Source: Micromonospora violae
GTDB taxonomy: Bacteria > Actinomycetota > Actinomycetes > Mycobacteriales > Micromonosporaceae
DNA: 64,000 nucleotides
Assembly: GCF_004217135.1 (NCBI RefSeq)
Contig: NZ_SHKK01000001.1
Coordinates: 5,084,001 to 5,148,000 of the forward strand
Direction: 5' to 3'
Shown: in pieces, positions 42,064 to 50,447 of the stretch
Layout of the letters: every line of letters starts with the position of its first letter
Numbering within the stretch: the first letter of the stretch is position 1
Program-made: the position numbers and the translations under genes
The notes under the pieces: generated by a model
What the model saw: the letters and a program-made list of their open reading frames with translations, nothing else
Told to the model about the DNA's origin: nothing
The model's database searches: none

Positions 42064-42082
42064 CCCGGGCGGGTCGCGCGGC

Positions 42083-42946
42083 TCAGTCCGGGCAGCCGAC
42101 GGTGGCGGCCAGTCGGGTGGCGTCCGCGCCGAGCTCGGCCAGCACCGTGACGGCGCCACTGCGGTACGCGTACACCGGGGGTTGGTCCAGCAGGGGGGCA
42201 TTGCCGGCCAGTGCGGCGAGGGCGGTCGTGGAGGCCGCCGGGCCGGGACCGGTCGCGGACCATGCGGTGCGGGCGAGCCCGCCGCCCGGGCAGGGCGCGA
42301 TGACCAGCTCCGGCACGGCGTCACCGGGCTGGTGAAGTGCTTGCCGCGCGGCGGTCAGCGCGGCGGTCTCCGGCCCATCAGAGGTGACCAGGGCCGGGAT
42401 GTAGCCGGTGCCGATCGGCCGGCAGCCCGTGTCGACGACCAGGCGCACCCGGCCGTCGACGGTCGGCCGCCCCTCGACGGCCACGAATTCTCCGGCGTCG
42501 GCGCGCAGTTCGGGGCCGTCCACCCCGGGCCCGACCCCGGCCCGCCAGCTCGCCGGCAGCCGATCGGCGATGCCGGCCAGCACGGCCCGCTCGTCGCCGG
42601 TGGCCCCGAGCACAACGACCTCGCGTCGCAGCCTCGCCCCGTCGGCGAACGGGGTGACGCGGCAGCCGGACGAGATTCGTGCCGGGCTCAGCTCCAGCAG
42701 ATTGGCCGCACCGGCCGCGCGCGCCAACTCACCGACCGCCCGGTCGACGACCGGCCCGGCCTGATCGAGGGAACGCTGTTCGCGGACGGTCGGCGGGTCG
42801 TTCCGCACCGACAACCAGGTGAGCCCGGCCAGCAACACGGCCCAGGCCACGGTCACGGCCAGCAGCCACCGTCGCCGCGGCCGGGTCGGTGCCGGCGCGG
42901 CGGCTCCGGTCGAAGAGGCCGAACCCGTCTGGACAGCACCGCTCAC
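42083..42946 (-). CDS. membrane-anchored secreted protein of unknown function
   Basis: The 287-residue protein has a Ser/Ala-rich cytoplasmic start, one membrane segment (about 28-46) and a long external domain. The external part includes ARISSGCRVTPFADGARLRR, VVDTGCRPIGTGY and VIAPCPGG, suggesting cysteines for disulfides. It is not a typical lipoprotein because no lipobox follows the segment. No family recognised. It is convergent with the debranching enzyme gene and close to an atypical regulator on the same strand, which may control it. Confidence 0.7.
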   Translation of the reverse strand: MSGAVQTGSASSTGAAAPAPTRPRRRWLLAVTVAWAVLLAGLTWLSVRNDPPTVREQRSLDQAGPVVDRAVGELARAAGAANLLELSPARISSGCRVTPFADGARLRREVVVLGATGDERAVLAGIADRLPASWRAGVGPGVDGPELRADAGEFVAVEGRPTVDGRVRLVVDTGCRPIGTGYIPALVTSDGPETAALTAARQALHQPGDAVPELVIAPCPGGGLARTAWSATGPGPAASTTALAALAGNAPLLDQPPVYAYRSGAVTVLAELGADATRLAATVGCPD

Positions 42947-43018
42947 CCGGCCATGGTGTCACGCGCCCGCCGGCGGGCCGGCGGCGGAGGCGGTCGGCGG
43001 GGCGGGGCGAACCGCGGG

Positions 43019-43582
43019 TCAGCGGCCGTTGCGCCGAGGCGGCGGGTCGAGTCGATAGCCGATCCCTCGTACGGTGTGCACCTGCGGCCCGCCGGGCAGG
43101 CCCCGCAGCCTGCGGCGGAGCCGTTTGACTGTGGTCCGCAACGCGGCGATGTCCACGGCCTCGGGGGCGGCGGCGCAGAGCTGTTCGTAGCTGCGCACCA
43201 CCAGTGGTGGGCTGATGAGCAGGGCGAGCAGTTCCCGTTCGGTGGGGGTCAGCGGGAGCGGGTCGCCGCGCCAGGTGACCCGGTGTCCGGTCCGGTCGAC
43301 GACCAGCTCACCCCACTCGACCGGGCCCTGCGCCCCGGCGTGCGGACGGCCGGAGGGATCGGCCGGCGCCCGGCCGGTCGGCGACGACAGCAGCTCGCGC
43401 AGCTCGGCCAGGTCGGCGCAGCTGAGCACCGGGGTGAGCCCGTCGAGTTGGCTCAGTACCCGCTCCCGCATCGACGCGTTCGCGCCGACGCAGAGGACGA
43501 TGGGGACCACTTCGTCGGACCCGCCACTTTCATCCCTGAATTCCACCCGTAGATAGTGACGCATGCCGATGGATTTCGGCAC
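43019..43582 (-). CDS. atypical winged-helix response-regulator-like protein
   Basis: The 187-residue protein pairs a degenerate receiver-like N-terminus (VPIVLCVGANASMRERVLSQ) with an OmpR-type winged helix (PLTPTERELLALLISPPLVV, then VDIAALRTTVKRLRRRLRG and VHTVRGIGYRLD). No phospho-acceptor Asp is evident, so it may act independently of a kinase or by ligand binding. Start 43582 is the upstream ATG; ATG 43564 would give MRHYLRVEF. No kinase gene is nearby. Confidence 0.78.
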   Translation of the reverse strand: MPKSIGMRHYLRVEFRDESGGSDEVVPIVLCVGANASMRERVLSQLDGLTPVLSCADLAELRELLSSPTGRAPADPSGRPHAGAQGPVEWGELVVDRTGHRVTWRGDPLPLTPTERELLALLISPPLVVRSYEQLCAAAPEAVDIAALRTTVKRLRRRLRGLPGGPQVHTVRGIGYRLDPPPRRNGR

Positions 43583-43612
43583 CCGTCGCGGCGCGTCGGC
43601 GGGCGGGGAAAC

Positions 43613-43652
43613 GACCGGGGCCAGCCACCCGGCAGGGTGACCGGCCCCGGTC
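43613..43652 (-). terminator. terminator of the cysA2-sseC operon
   Basis: Arms at 43613-43630 and 43635-43652 pair over 18 positions with two mismatches, directly after the sseC stop at 43668. Confidence 0.65.
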
Positions 43653-43667
43653 GATCAGAGCGGTGGG

Positions 43668-43988
43668 TCAGGCGACGGTGACAGCAACCTCGTTGACACC
43701 TCGGCCGGCCGTGACCGCGGTGTCGCCGTTGCCGTGCCGGGACAGCGCCCGCAGCGTCCACGAGCCCGGCGCGGCGAAGAACCGGAACTGCCCGGCGGCC
43801 GAGGTGACCACCTCGGCGGTGAACTCACCGGTCGAGTCGAGCAGCCGGACGTACGCGCCCGGCACCGGCTCGGCCTCGGCGGAGCGGACGATGCCGGTGA
43901 TGACGGTTTCCTTCTCCAGATCCAGGCTGGCCGGCAGCGGCGCGGCCTGGTCGGGTGCGGCACAACCCGCAGCGATGGGAAGTGTCAT
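43668..43988 (-). CDS. sseC: DUF1416 protein, SseC-like
   Basis: The 106-residue protein matches DUF1416: LEKETVITGIVRSAEAEPVP, then GAYVRLLDSTGEFTAEVVTS and FRFFAAPGSWTLRALS, a beta-sandwich like carboxypeptidase regulatory domains. In mycobacteria SseC accompanies the thiosulfate sulfurtransferase CysA2, and the same arrangement is present here. ATG 43988 is supported by GGGGGAGG 7 bases upstream; a GTG at 43994 overlaps the cysA2 stop. Its biochemical role is unclear but linked to sulfur metabolism. Confidence 0.88.
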   Translation of the reverse strand: MTLPIAAGCAAPDQAAPLPASLDLEKETVITGIVRSAEAEPVPGAYVRLLDSTGEFTAEVVTSAAGQFRFFAAPGSWTLRALSRHGNGDTAVTAGRGVNEVAVTVA

Positions 43989-43990
43989 GA

Positions 43991-44839
43991 TCACGCCTCC
44001 CCCGGTTCGTCGCCGAGCGCGACCGGCACACCGACCAGCGAGCCGTACTCGGTCCACGAGCCGTCGTAGTTCTTGACGTTGCGGTGGCCCAGCAGCTCCT
44101 GGAGCACGAACCAGGTGTGCGACGAGCGCTCACCGATCCGGCAGTAGGCGATGGTCTCCTTGCTGTCGTCGAGCCCCGCGTCGCCGTAGATCTTGCGCAG
44201 GTCGTCGTCGGACCGGAAGGTGCCGTCCTCGTTGGCCGCCTTGGACCACGGCACGCTGATCGCGGTGGGGATGTGGCCGGCCCGCTGCGCCTGCTCCTGC
44301 GGCAGGTGGGCGGGGGCGAGCAGGCGACCGGCGAACTCGTCGGGGCTGCGCACGTCGACCAGGTTCTTGGTGCCGATCGCGGCGACGACCTCGTCCCGGA
44401 AGGCCCGGATGGAGGTGTCCGGCTCCTGCGCGACGTACTGCGTCGCCGGGCGGGACACCGCGTCGGTGACGAGCGGACGGGCGTCCAGCTCCCACTTCTT
44501 GCGGCCGCCGTCGAGCAGCTTCACGTCGCGGTGACCGTAGAGCTTGAAGTACCAGTAGGCGTACGCGGCGAACCAGTTGTTGTTGCCGCCGTACAGGATG
44601 ACGGTGTCGTCGTTGCTGATGCCCCGCTCGGAGAGCAGCGCCTCGAACTGCGTCTTGTTGACGAAGTCCCGGCGGACCTGGTCCTGAAGGTCGGTCTTCC
44701 AGTCAATCTTGATGGCACCGGCGATGTGGCCGGTGTCGTAGGCCGAGGTGTCCTCGTCGACCTCGACGAAGACGACGCCCGGGGCGTCGAGGTTCTTCTC
44801 GGCCCACTCGGCCGAAACGAGTGCGGTGTCGCGACTCAT
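43991..44839 (-). CDS. cysA2: thiosulfate sulfurtransferase (rhodanese) CysA2-like
   Basis: The 282-residue protein has two rhodanese domains. The second carries the persulfide-forming Cys in YCRIGERSSHTW; the first (GHIAGAIKIDWKTDL, VILYGGNNNWFA) lacks it, as usual. It transfers sulfane sulfur from thiosulfate to cyanide or other acceptors. ATG 44839 follows GGGAG. A Cys-rich leader ORF lies 207 bases upstream, so expression is probably cysteine-responsive, as known for the Ms5788A-type leader in mycobacteria. sseC follows by overlap. Confidence 0.93.
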   Translation of the reverse strand: MSRDTALVSAEWAEKNLDAPGVVFVEVDEDTSAYDTGHIAGAIKIDWKTDLQDQVRRDFVNKTQFEALLSERGISNDDTVILYGGNNNWFAAYAYWYFKLYGHRDVKLLDGGRKKWELDARPLVTDAVSRPATQYVAQEPDTSIRAFRDEVVAAIGTKNLVDVRSPDEFAGRLLAPAHLPQEQAQRAGHIPTAISVPWSKAANEDGTFRSDDDLRKIYGDAGLDDSKETIAYCRIGERSSHTWFVLQELLGHRNVKNYDGSWTEYGSLVGVPVALGDEPGEA

Positions 44840-45045
44840 CGAATCACTCCCTGGTGAGGATGGATGGTGAGCCAACGCGCGTGAATCGATGGGTATCTCT
44901 GTCGCACCACGCGCGGGACCCAGCGGAAGGACGGGATCACGGGTTCGTGCGACGGCGCCGCTGCCGGGCGTTCGGTGGGATAACCGGAGGGTGCGAGAAC
45001 CCTGTGCCGGTGGCCGCCGTCAGGCGGCCGGAGACAGCCCCGCCG
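44840..45045 (-). promoter_or_regulatory. leader region between the Cys peptide and cysA2
   Basis: The stretch includes a perfect dyad GGCCGCC-GTCA-GGCGGCC (45012-45029) and further G/C-rich pairing just past the leader-peptide stop (about 45039-45058). The hairpins could modulate transcription or access to the cysA2 start according to how the ribosome moves on the leader. Confidence 0.5.
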
Positions 45046-45123
45046 TCAGATGACGGGGCGACACAGGCAGGTGGCCACGCGGCACAGGTCGACCGCGCGC
45101 CGTTTGGTGAGGTGGGTCCCCAT
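45046..45123 (-). CDS. cysteine-rich leader peptide, Ms5788A type
   Basis: The 25-residue frame MGTHLTKRRAVDLCRVATCL continues CRPVI and contains three cysteines near its end, at residues 14, 19 and 21. This is the known Ms5788A-type leader: ribosome stalling at Cys codons when cysteine is scarce regulates the downstream sulfur genes. TAGGCT (complement 45132-45137) lies 8 bases before its ATG, so transcription starts almost at the start codon. The downstream operon is cysA2-sseC. Too short for ordinary gene finders. Confidence 0.8.
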   Translation of the reverse strand: MGTHLTKRRAVDLCRVATCLCRPVI

Positions 45124-45137
45124 GGGCACGGAGCCTA
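45124..45137 (-). promoter_or_regulatory. promoter of the Cys-leader/cysA2 operon
   Basis: TAGGCT on the minus strand with an 8-base gap to the leader ATG; typical -10 for a leaderless or nearly leaderless transcript. Confidence 0.5.
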
Positions 45138-45228
45138 CCAGCCAGTGACCGTGCTGCCACTCAGCCGACCACCATCCGGGAATCGCCAGGGCCGCCGGGG
45201 ATGTCGGCGTCCCACCGCGCCTGCGGAG

Positions 45229-46017
45229 TCAGCCAACGGAGTTGATCGGCACGTTCTTCGCGTCGGCGGTGACCGCCAGCCCTTCCGGCAGTGGACGGAC
45301 CTCCCGGACCGCGAGCTGGAACGGCAACTCCGGGAGGGGCACGTCGATGGAGATGCTCTTGGCGTAGTTGCTCAGGAAGGCGCGGGCCAGCGGCAGGTTC
45401 GGCAGACCCGCGGCGTCCAGGTCGTTGAAGCGTAGGGCGACCGCGCCGTTGTCGGCGACGGTGACGTCGGCGGTGCCGCTGATGGTGAGCTTCTGACCGA
45501 GGATGTCCGCCGGGGCCGTGACGGTGAGCTTGCCGTTCTGCTCGCCGAGCGTCAGCCCCGGGCGGTTCAGCAGCGCGGCCAGGCTCTCGTAGCTGATCGT
45601 GCCGGCGCCGTTGACGGTGTCCGCCACGACGTCACCCTGCCCGCTGCGCAGCGTGTCCAGTGAGGCCCGCACGTTGCGGGCGGTCACGTCGAGCACCGGC
45701 AGCCGGACGGCGTCGCCCGCGACCGAGGCCTGCACGTCCCGCAGGTTGATGGTGATCCGCTGGTAACGGCCATCCAGCACCTGGGTGAGGAACGGAGTTC
45801 CGCCCACCTCCACATCAGGCGCGGCGGACTGCGCACCCTGCTTGGTGATTTCCTGATGCACGCGGTCGGCGATCATCCGCTCGGCGACCCCGACCGCCAC
45901 CCGATCGGCGACCACCAGCAACCCCGCCAGCAGCAGGAGCAGAACGAACAGCCCGATGAGCAGCTTGCGGCCACGCCGCCGGGGTCGCGCCTCGTGCACC
46001 GGATAGTCCTGCGCCAC
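45229..46017 (-). CDS. lmeA: LmeA-family phospholipid-binding protein (DUF2993)
   Basis: The 262-residue protein has a basic N-terminus, one membrane segment (about 20-42) and an external domain of DUF2993 type (VRASLDTLRSGQGDVVAD, GTISYESLAALLN, VALRFNDLDAAGLPNLPL). LmeA proteins in mycobacteria bind phospholipids and influence mannan elongation in the envelope. GTG 46017 is preceded by AGGAGG about 4-5 bases upstream, better than the upstream ATG at 46044. It is separated by about 105 bases from a polytopic membrane protein on the same strand. Confidence 0.87.
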   Translation of the reverse strand: MAQDYPVHEARPRRRGRKLLIGLFVLLLLLAGLLVVADRVAVGVAERMIADRVHQEITKQGAQSAAPDVEVGGTPFLTQVLDGRYQRITINLRDVQASVAGDAVRLPVLDVTARNVRASLDTLRSGQGDVVADTVNGAGTISYESLAALLNRPGLTLGEQNGKLTVTAPADILGQKLTISGTADVTVADNGAVALRFNDLDAAGLPNLPLARAFLSNYAKSISIDVPLPELPFQLAVREVRPLPEGLAVTADAKNVPINSVG

Positions 46018-46122
46018 GCCGCCTCCTGTCTCCGCCCGCCGCACCGCGACGGGTCGTTCGTACCGACGCCGCAGGGCGGCGACTCTGTAGGTACCCGACC
46101 GGCTCCGCGCTCAACCGTGGCG

Positions 46123-47181
46123 TCAGAGGAAGAGCATGCACATGGCGTACGCGGCGGGTGCCGCCAGGGCGAATCCGCCGAGCGGACCCTGCATGTGCCG
46201 GGCCACCCACATGGTGGGCGGTTCACCGGCCATCAGCCGGCCCGCCTCCGCGTACCCCACGGCGAGGTCGGCGAGGACGGCGGTGACCGCCGCGACCAGG
46301 CCGATCACGGCGGCCCGGGTCGGCGTGAAGGGCGCCACCAGGTAGCTGCCGAGCAGGGCGCTGGTCAGCGTGCCGACCATCGCGCCACCCACCACGCCGG
46401 CGGCGCCCCGGGGCACCTGCGGGGCGAGCCGGGGCCAGGGCAGCACGGCGTCGGTGAGTCGGGCGACGGTGAGCGCGACACCGCTCGCGGTCAGGCAGAC
46501 GGTGATCGCCTGGGTGCCGGCCGGAATCCGGCTGAGCACGATCAGGGTGCCGAAGGCCACCACCCCGACGACGATCAGCAGCGTGGCGCCGAGGGAATCG
46601 GTGACCCGAACCCGGTCGACCCGGCGAACCAGCTGGCCGAGCACGGCGGCGAGGAACCCGCCGGCGGCCAGGTAACCCAGCGGCGCCAGGCCGGCGACGT
46701 CGGTCTGCACCGCGGCGATGTCGACCAGCGCCGCGACGGCGGCGCTGATCCCGGCGACCACCAGCAACGCGGGCGGACGCATGGCCATCGTCCAGGCGAG
46801 CACGAACAGCAGTTGGACGCCGAAGATGATGAAGGCGAACGGCAGCCGGTGACCGGGGCCGGACGTCTGCGCGGCGAGCACCAGACCGACGCCGAGCAGC
46901 GCGGCGAAGCCGGCGATGGTCAGCGCCAGCTGGCGGTGCACCTCGACCGGGGCGATGACCTCCTCGTCCGGCTCGTCGATCTCGTCTTCGGATCGGCGGG
47001 CCGGTTCGCCGGCGCGACGGGCCCGGCGAGGCCCGCCCCGTTCGCGGCGATCGCCATCGACGGTGGCCGGACCGGTACGCGGCGCGGGCGGTTGGCCGCG
47101 CGTCGGTGCGGCGGCCGGACCCGGCTGGGGCCCGCTGGGCCACGATTCGCGGCCGGCCTCGGGCGAGGTGGAGGGAAACAC
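46123..47181 (-). CDS. polytopic membrane protein of unknown function
   Basis: The roughly 352-residue protein has a Pro/Arg-rich cytoplasmic N-terminus (about 85 residues) followed by about nine or ten hydrophobic segments. Conserved-looking pieces are RQLALTIAGFAALLGVGLVL, VDRVRVTDSLGATLLIVVG and PPTMWVARHMQGPLGGFALA. No transporter motif is recognised. The start is uncertain: GTG 47181 is used, though the frame stays open to ATG 47247. It lies upstream of lmeA and may be in the same envelope-related unit. Confidence 0.7.
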   Translation of the reverse strand: MFPSTSPEAGRESWPSGPQPGPAAAPTRGQPPAPRTGPATVDGDRRERGGPRRARRAGEPARRSEDEIDEPDEEVIAPVEVHRQLALTIAGFAALLGVGLVLAAQTSGPGHRLPFAFIIFGVQLLFVLAWTMAMRPPALLVVAGISAAVAALVDIAAVQTDVAGLAPLGYLAAGGFLAAVLGQLVRRVDRVRVTDSLGATLLIVVGVVAFGTLIVLSRIPAGTQAITVCLTASGVALTVARLTDAVLPWPRLAPQVPRGAAGVVGGAMVGTLTSALLGSYLVAPFTPTRAAVIGLVAAVTAVLADLAVGYAEAGRLMAGEPPTMWVARHMQGPLGGFALAAPAAYAMCMLFL

Positions 47182-47429
47182 GACCCGATCGTGCCAGACC
47201 GACCGCCCGACGCGGTGGTCAAGGGTTTCAGCGACGTTAAAAACCATGCCACGATCAGGGGCAAGATAGACAAACGGGAAATGGCCTGACGGCGCGGCCG
47301 AGGCGATCGGTTACGCTCAACGCGTTACCCGCCCCGTCAGCGACGCCGGGACCACGCAATTTCTCAGCGCACTCCTCGATGAGTGCGACTGGTCGCGTGC
47401 GGCCTCACGCCGCCGGGACGGAGGTGATC

Positions 47430-48143
47430 GTGGAGATCCTGCTGCTGGTGACCGCGCGCGCAGGGGAACCGTCGGCTGTGCTGCCGGCACTCGACCTGCT
47501 GCCGCACTCGGTCCGCACCGCGCCGCGCGACGTTCGCACCCTCGTCGCGGGCCCCAGCCCGGACGCGGTGATGGTGGACGCCCGATCGGAGTTGAGCGAG
47601 GCCCGGGCGACCTGTCGGATGTTGCACGCCACCGGGCTCGGCGTGCCGCTGGTCGCGGTGGTGACCGAGGCCGGGCTGATCGCGCTCAACGCCGACTGGG
47701 GCGTCGACGACGTCATCCTCGCCTCAGCCGGCCCCGCCGAGGTCGAGGCCCGGCTGCGGCTGGCGGTGGGCCGGCTCAGCAACGCGACCGCCGGTGCGGG
47801 TGGCTCGATCCGGGCTGGCGAGCTGACCATCGACCCGGACACGTACGCGGCCAAACTGAAGGGCCGTCCGCTCGACCTCACCTACAAGGAGTTCGAGCTG
47901 CTGAAGTTCCTGGCCCAGCACCCGGGTCGGGTGTTCACCCGCGACCAGCTCCTGCGCGAGGTCTGGGGCTACGACTACTTCGGCGGCACCCGCACGGTGG
48001 ACGTGCACGTCCGGCGACTGCGCGCCAAGCTCGGCTCGGAGTACGAGTCGATGATCGGCACGGTCCGCCAGGTCGGCTACAAGTTCGTCGTACCGCCGTC
48101 GCGGTCGCTTTCCGAGGCGGAGCACGCGCCGCTGCCGGTCTGA
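47430..48143 (+). CDS. glnR: nitrogen-metabolism regulator GlnR (atypical OmpR family)
   Basis: The 237-residue protein closely matches actinobacterial GlnR. The receiver-like N-terminus reads [17 protein letters not shown], and the winged helix reads [20 protein letters not shown], then [13 protein letters not shown] and VRQVGYKFV. GlnR activates or represses glutamine, ammonium and nitrate genes and is not controlled by a classical kinase; its Asp (in MVDARSEL) is thought not to be phosphorylated. GTG 47430 follows GGAGGTG at about 6 bases. A short ATCGCT/AGCGAT hairpin and T-rich stretch follow. Confidence 0.92.
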   Translation: MEILLLVTARAGEPSAVLPALDLLPHSVRTAPRDVRTLVAGPSPDAVMVDARSELSEARATCRMLHATGLGVPLVAVVTEAGLIALNADWGVDDVILASAGPAEVEARLRLAVGRLSNATAGAGGSIRAGELTIDPDTYAAKLKGRPLDLTYKEFELLKFLAQHPGRVFTRDQLLREVWGYDYFGGTRTVDVHVRRLRAKLGSEYESMIGTVRQVGYKFVVPPSRSLSEAEHAPLPV

Positions 48144-48150
48144 TCCGCCC

Positions 48151-48168
48151 ATCGCTCCGAGCGATTTC
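48151..48168 (+). terminator. weak terminator-like hairpin after glnR
   Basis: ATCGCT-CCG-AGCGAT is a perfect 6-bp stem eight bases after the stop, followed by TTT and, a few bases on, a CTTTTT run. Confidence 0.4.
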
Positions 48169-48238
48169 CCATATGCCCTTTTTGCGCAGCTTGGCGGCTC
48201 TATTCTGACTGCCGGGTTTGTCGGAGAAAGGGGCGACG

Positions 48239-48301
48239 GTGCGCGCACTGCACACGGGGGCGACGGGCCGGCGTGACCGGCGAGCCGGGCGGACGTCGTG
48301 A
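48239..48301 (+). CDS. possible 20-residue coupling peptide before the deacetylase
   Basis: A GTG at 48239 with GAAAGGGG about 6 bases upstream opens a frame VRALHTGATGRRDRRAGRTS that stops at TGA 48299-48301. It overlaps the deacetylase GTG by four bases. This looks like a translationally coupled leader, but composition is biased toward Arg/Gly, so it could be chance. Confidence 0.4.
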   Translation: MRALHTGATGRRDRRAGRTS

Positions 48302-49167
48302 CGCGGGTCAGTTCCACCGCGCGGGCCGCGGGGATCGTGACACTGGTGGTGGTGGGGCTGCTCGGCTCGGCGTACGTGCTGGGCCGCAGCCTCATCCCCG
48401 ACCAGCAGCCTCGGGACACCCCCGGTGTCACCACGAACGCCGACGGGCCGCACTACGCCGACCAACCGAGCCTTGCCGAGCCGGGCGGCACCCCGAGTGC
48501 CAGCAGCAACGCCGGCCCGGTCGAGACCGGCCAGGACGGGTCCGGGCGGGACGCCGGGGGCGACAAGCTGTTCGGCGCGCACGCCACCACCGGCACCCCG
48601 CGGCTCGCGCTGACCTTCGACGACGGACCGGACCCGCGTTACACCCCGCAGGTCCTCGCCCTCCTGAACGAGTACGACGTACGAGCCACCTTCTGCGTGG
48701 TCGGCGAGAACGCGCAGAACCATCCCGACCTGATCCAGTCGATCGTGGATGCCGGGCACACCCTCTGCAACCACTCCTGGCATCACGACGTCGGCCTGGG
48801 CACCCGATCGGCCGACGCAATCCGCTCCGACCTGCTGCGCACCAACGCGGCGATCCGGGCGGCGGTGCCGAACGCCCCGATCGTCTGGTACCGCCAGCCG
48901 GGTGGGGCCTGGACGTACCCGGTGGTGTCGGTGGCGCGGCAGCTCGGCATGACCCCGCTGCACTGGTCGGTGGATCCGTCGGACTGGGATGTGCCCGGCG
49001 CCGGCAAGATCACCGCGACGGTGTTGGACCAGGCGGAACCGGGCTCGGTGGTGCTGCTGCACGACGCGGGTGGGAACCGACAGGGCACGGTGGAGGCGCT
49101 GCGCCGGATCCTGCCCGACCTGACCGCCCGGTTCGAGCTGGAGGCACTCCCCACCGACCCGACGTGA
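48298..49167 (+). CDS. polysaccharide deacetylase (NodB-type, CE4)
   Basis: The 289-residue protein has an N-terminal membrane anchor (about 10-28), a Gly/Ser-rich linker and a CE4 domain. The metal/catalytic motifs are intact: TFDDGPD (Asp108-Asp109), NHSWHH (metal His159 and His163), and WSVDPSDWD. It acts outside the membrane, removing acetyl groups from peptidoglycan or another N-acetylated glycan. The start GTG overlaps the candidate leader by four bases. It is followed by mshD. Confidence 0.9.
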   Translation: MTRVSSTARAAGIVTLVVVGLLGSAYVLGRSLIPDQQPRDTPGVTTNADGPHYADQPSLAEPGGTPSASSNAGPVETGQDGSGRDAGGDKLFGAHATTGTPRLALTFDDGPDPRYTPQVLALLNEYDVRATFCVVGENAQNHPDLIQSIVDAGHTLCNHSWHHDVGLGTRSADAIRSDLLRTNAAIRAAVPNAPIVWYRQPGGAWTYPVVSVARQLGMTPLHWSVDPSDWDVPGAGKITATVLDQAEPGSVVLLHDAGGNRQGTVEALRRILPDLTARFELEALPTDPT

Positions 49168-49222
49168 GCGGCTTTACGGTGACGATCCCGGCGTCCCGAC
49201 ACGCAGCGGATACGGTGGCGGA

Positions 49223-50149
49223 ATGAGCAGCGCGGAGCCGACCAGCGACCAGGTGACCCGGAGCGACCGACTGGCGTCGGCGGAGATCGCCGACGTACTG
49301 GCCCTGGCCAGCGCCGCGGGTGACACGGACGGCGCCGACCCGCTCGACGAACACGTCCTGCTCCGGCTCCGCGACCCCGACGCCCCCGCCGTGCACCTGA
49401 TGGCCCGCTCCGACGATGGCACCCTCACCGGGTACGCGCACCTGGACACCACCGACCCGGTCGGCGGAATCGGAGTCGAGCTGGTGGTGCACCCCGGGTA
49501 CCGACGACGGGGCACTGGGCGGGCGCTCGCCCGGGGCGTACTCGCCTCGGCCACCGGGCCGCTGCGGGCGTGGGCGCACGGCGACCACCCCTCGGCCGCC
49601 GCGCTCGCCGTCGACCTCGGCTTCACCCGCGCCCGGGTGCTCTGGCAGTTGCGCCGGCCGTTGGCTGCCCCGCTGGGCGAGCCGCGCCTGCCCGACGGGG
49701 TGGCGCTGCGCGCGTTCCGGCCCGGGGCGGACGACGCGGCCTGGCTGGCCCTCAACGCCCGGGCCTTCGCCGAGCACCCCGAACAGGGTCGGTGGACGTC
49801 GGACGACCTGCGGGTCCGTCTCGCCGAGCCGTGGTTCGACCCGGCGGGGTTCCTGCTCGCCGAGGAGACCGCGACCGGCCGGCTGCTCGGTTTCCACTGG
49901 ACCAAGGTGCACGAGCGGCCGGGGTCGGCCCGGATCGGCGAGGTGTACGTCCTGGGGGTGGAGCCGACCGCGCACGGTGGCGGGCTCGGGCGGGCCCTGA
50001 CCACCGCTGGACTGGCACATCTACGGGACAAGCGCGGTCTGGACCGGGTGATGCTCTACGTGGACGACTCGAACACCGGGGCGGTCGCGCTCTACGAGCG
50101 GCTGGGCTTCGCCCGCTGGTCCGCGCACATCAACTACCACCTGGGTTGA
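49223..50149 (+). CDS. mshD: mycothiol synthase
   Basis: The 308-residue protein has two GNAT domains. The C-terminal one holds the acetyl-CoA loop VEPTAHGGGLGRAL and the typical end VDDSNTGAVALYERLGFARW, then SAHINYHL, which is characteristic of MshD rather than of general acetyltransferases. MshD acetylates Cys-GlcN-Ins in the last mycothiol step. TACGGT ends 6 bases before the ATG. Here it precedes the pst operon but is separated from it by a regulatory gap of about 300 bases. Confidence 0.93.
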   Translation: MSSAEPTSDQVTRSDRLASAEIADVLALASAAGDTDGADPLDEHVLLRLRDPDAPAVHLMARSDDGTLTGYAHLDTTDPVGGIGVELVVHPGYRRRGTGRALARGVLASATGPLRAWAHGDHPSAAALAVDLGFTRARVLWQLRRPLAAPLGEPRLPDGVALRAFRPGADDAAWLALNARAFAEHPEQGRWTSDDLRVRLAEPWFDPAGFLLAEETATGRLLGFHWTKVHERPGSARIGEVYVLGVEPTAHGGGLGRALTTAGLAHLRDKRGLDRVMLYVDDSNTGAVALYERLGFARWSAHINYHLG

Positions 50150-50447
50150 CCGTCGGCCGGCGACCGCCGCCCTGACCGGGTCACCGGTGGGTAACGGCCG
50201 AGCGTCGGCGACATAACGGCAGACCGGAAATATGCCCATAGTTCCGACAGGTGTATCCGGGTTCACTTAACGGACAACTCACCCTCAGCGAGCGGTCACC
50301 TGAGCGGCCGTACGTGTTCACCTTGCGTTCACTTGCGACCGGCGAACCGGCTACCTGGCACTTCTAACTTTCGTGTCAGCCGGTCAGTGCCGGTCCTCGG
50401 GCCCCGGGATCGGGGCGCCAAGTCAGACGCGAAGGGAAACCCCTCAG
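50150..50447 (+). promoter_or_regulatory. pst operon control region with PHO-box repeats
   Basis: GTTCACC at 50316 and GTTCACT at 50327 are 11-base direct repeats, the classic PHO-box period. A second GTTCACTTAAC unit with a degenerate partner lies at 50261-50282. A -10-like TAACTT is at 50365-50370, giving a 5' leader of about 75 bases before the pstS GTG. No other gene was found in this gap of about 300 bases. Confidence 0.75.

Noticed and set aside
47310..47330. GTTAC words before glnR as a GlnR operator
   Set aside because: The spacing and second half do not fit the known GlnR box, so no claim is made.
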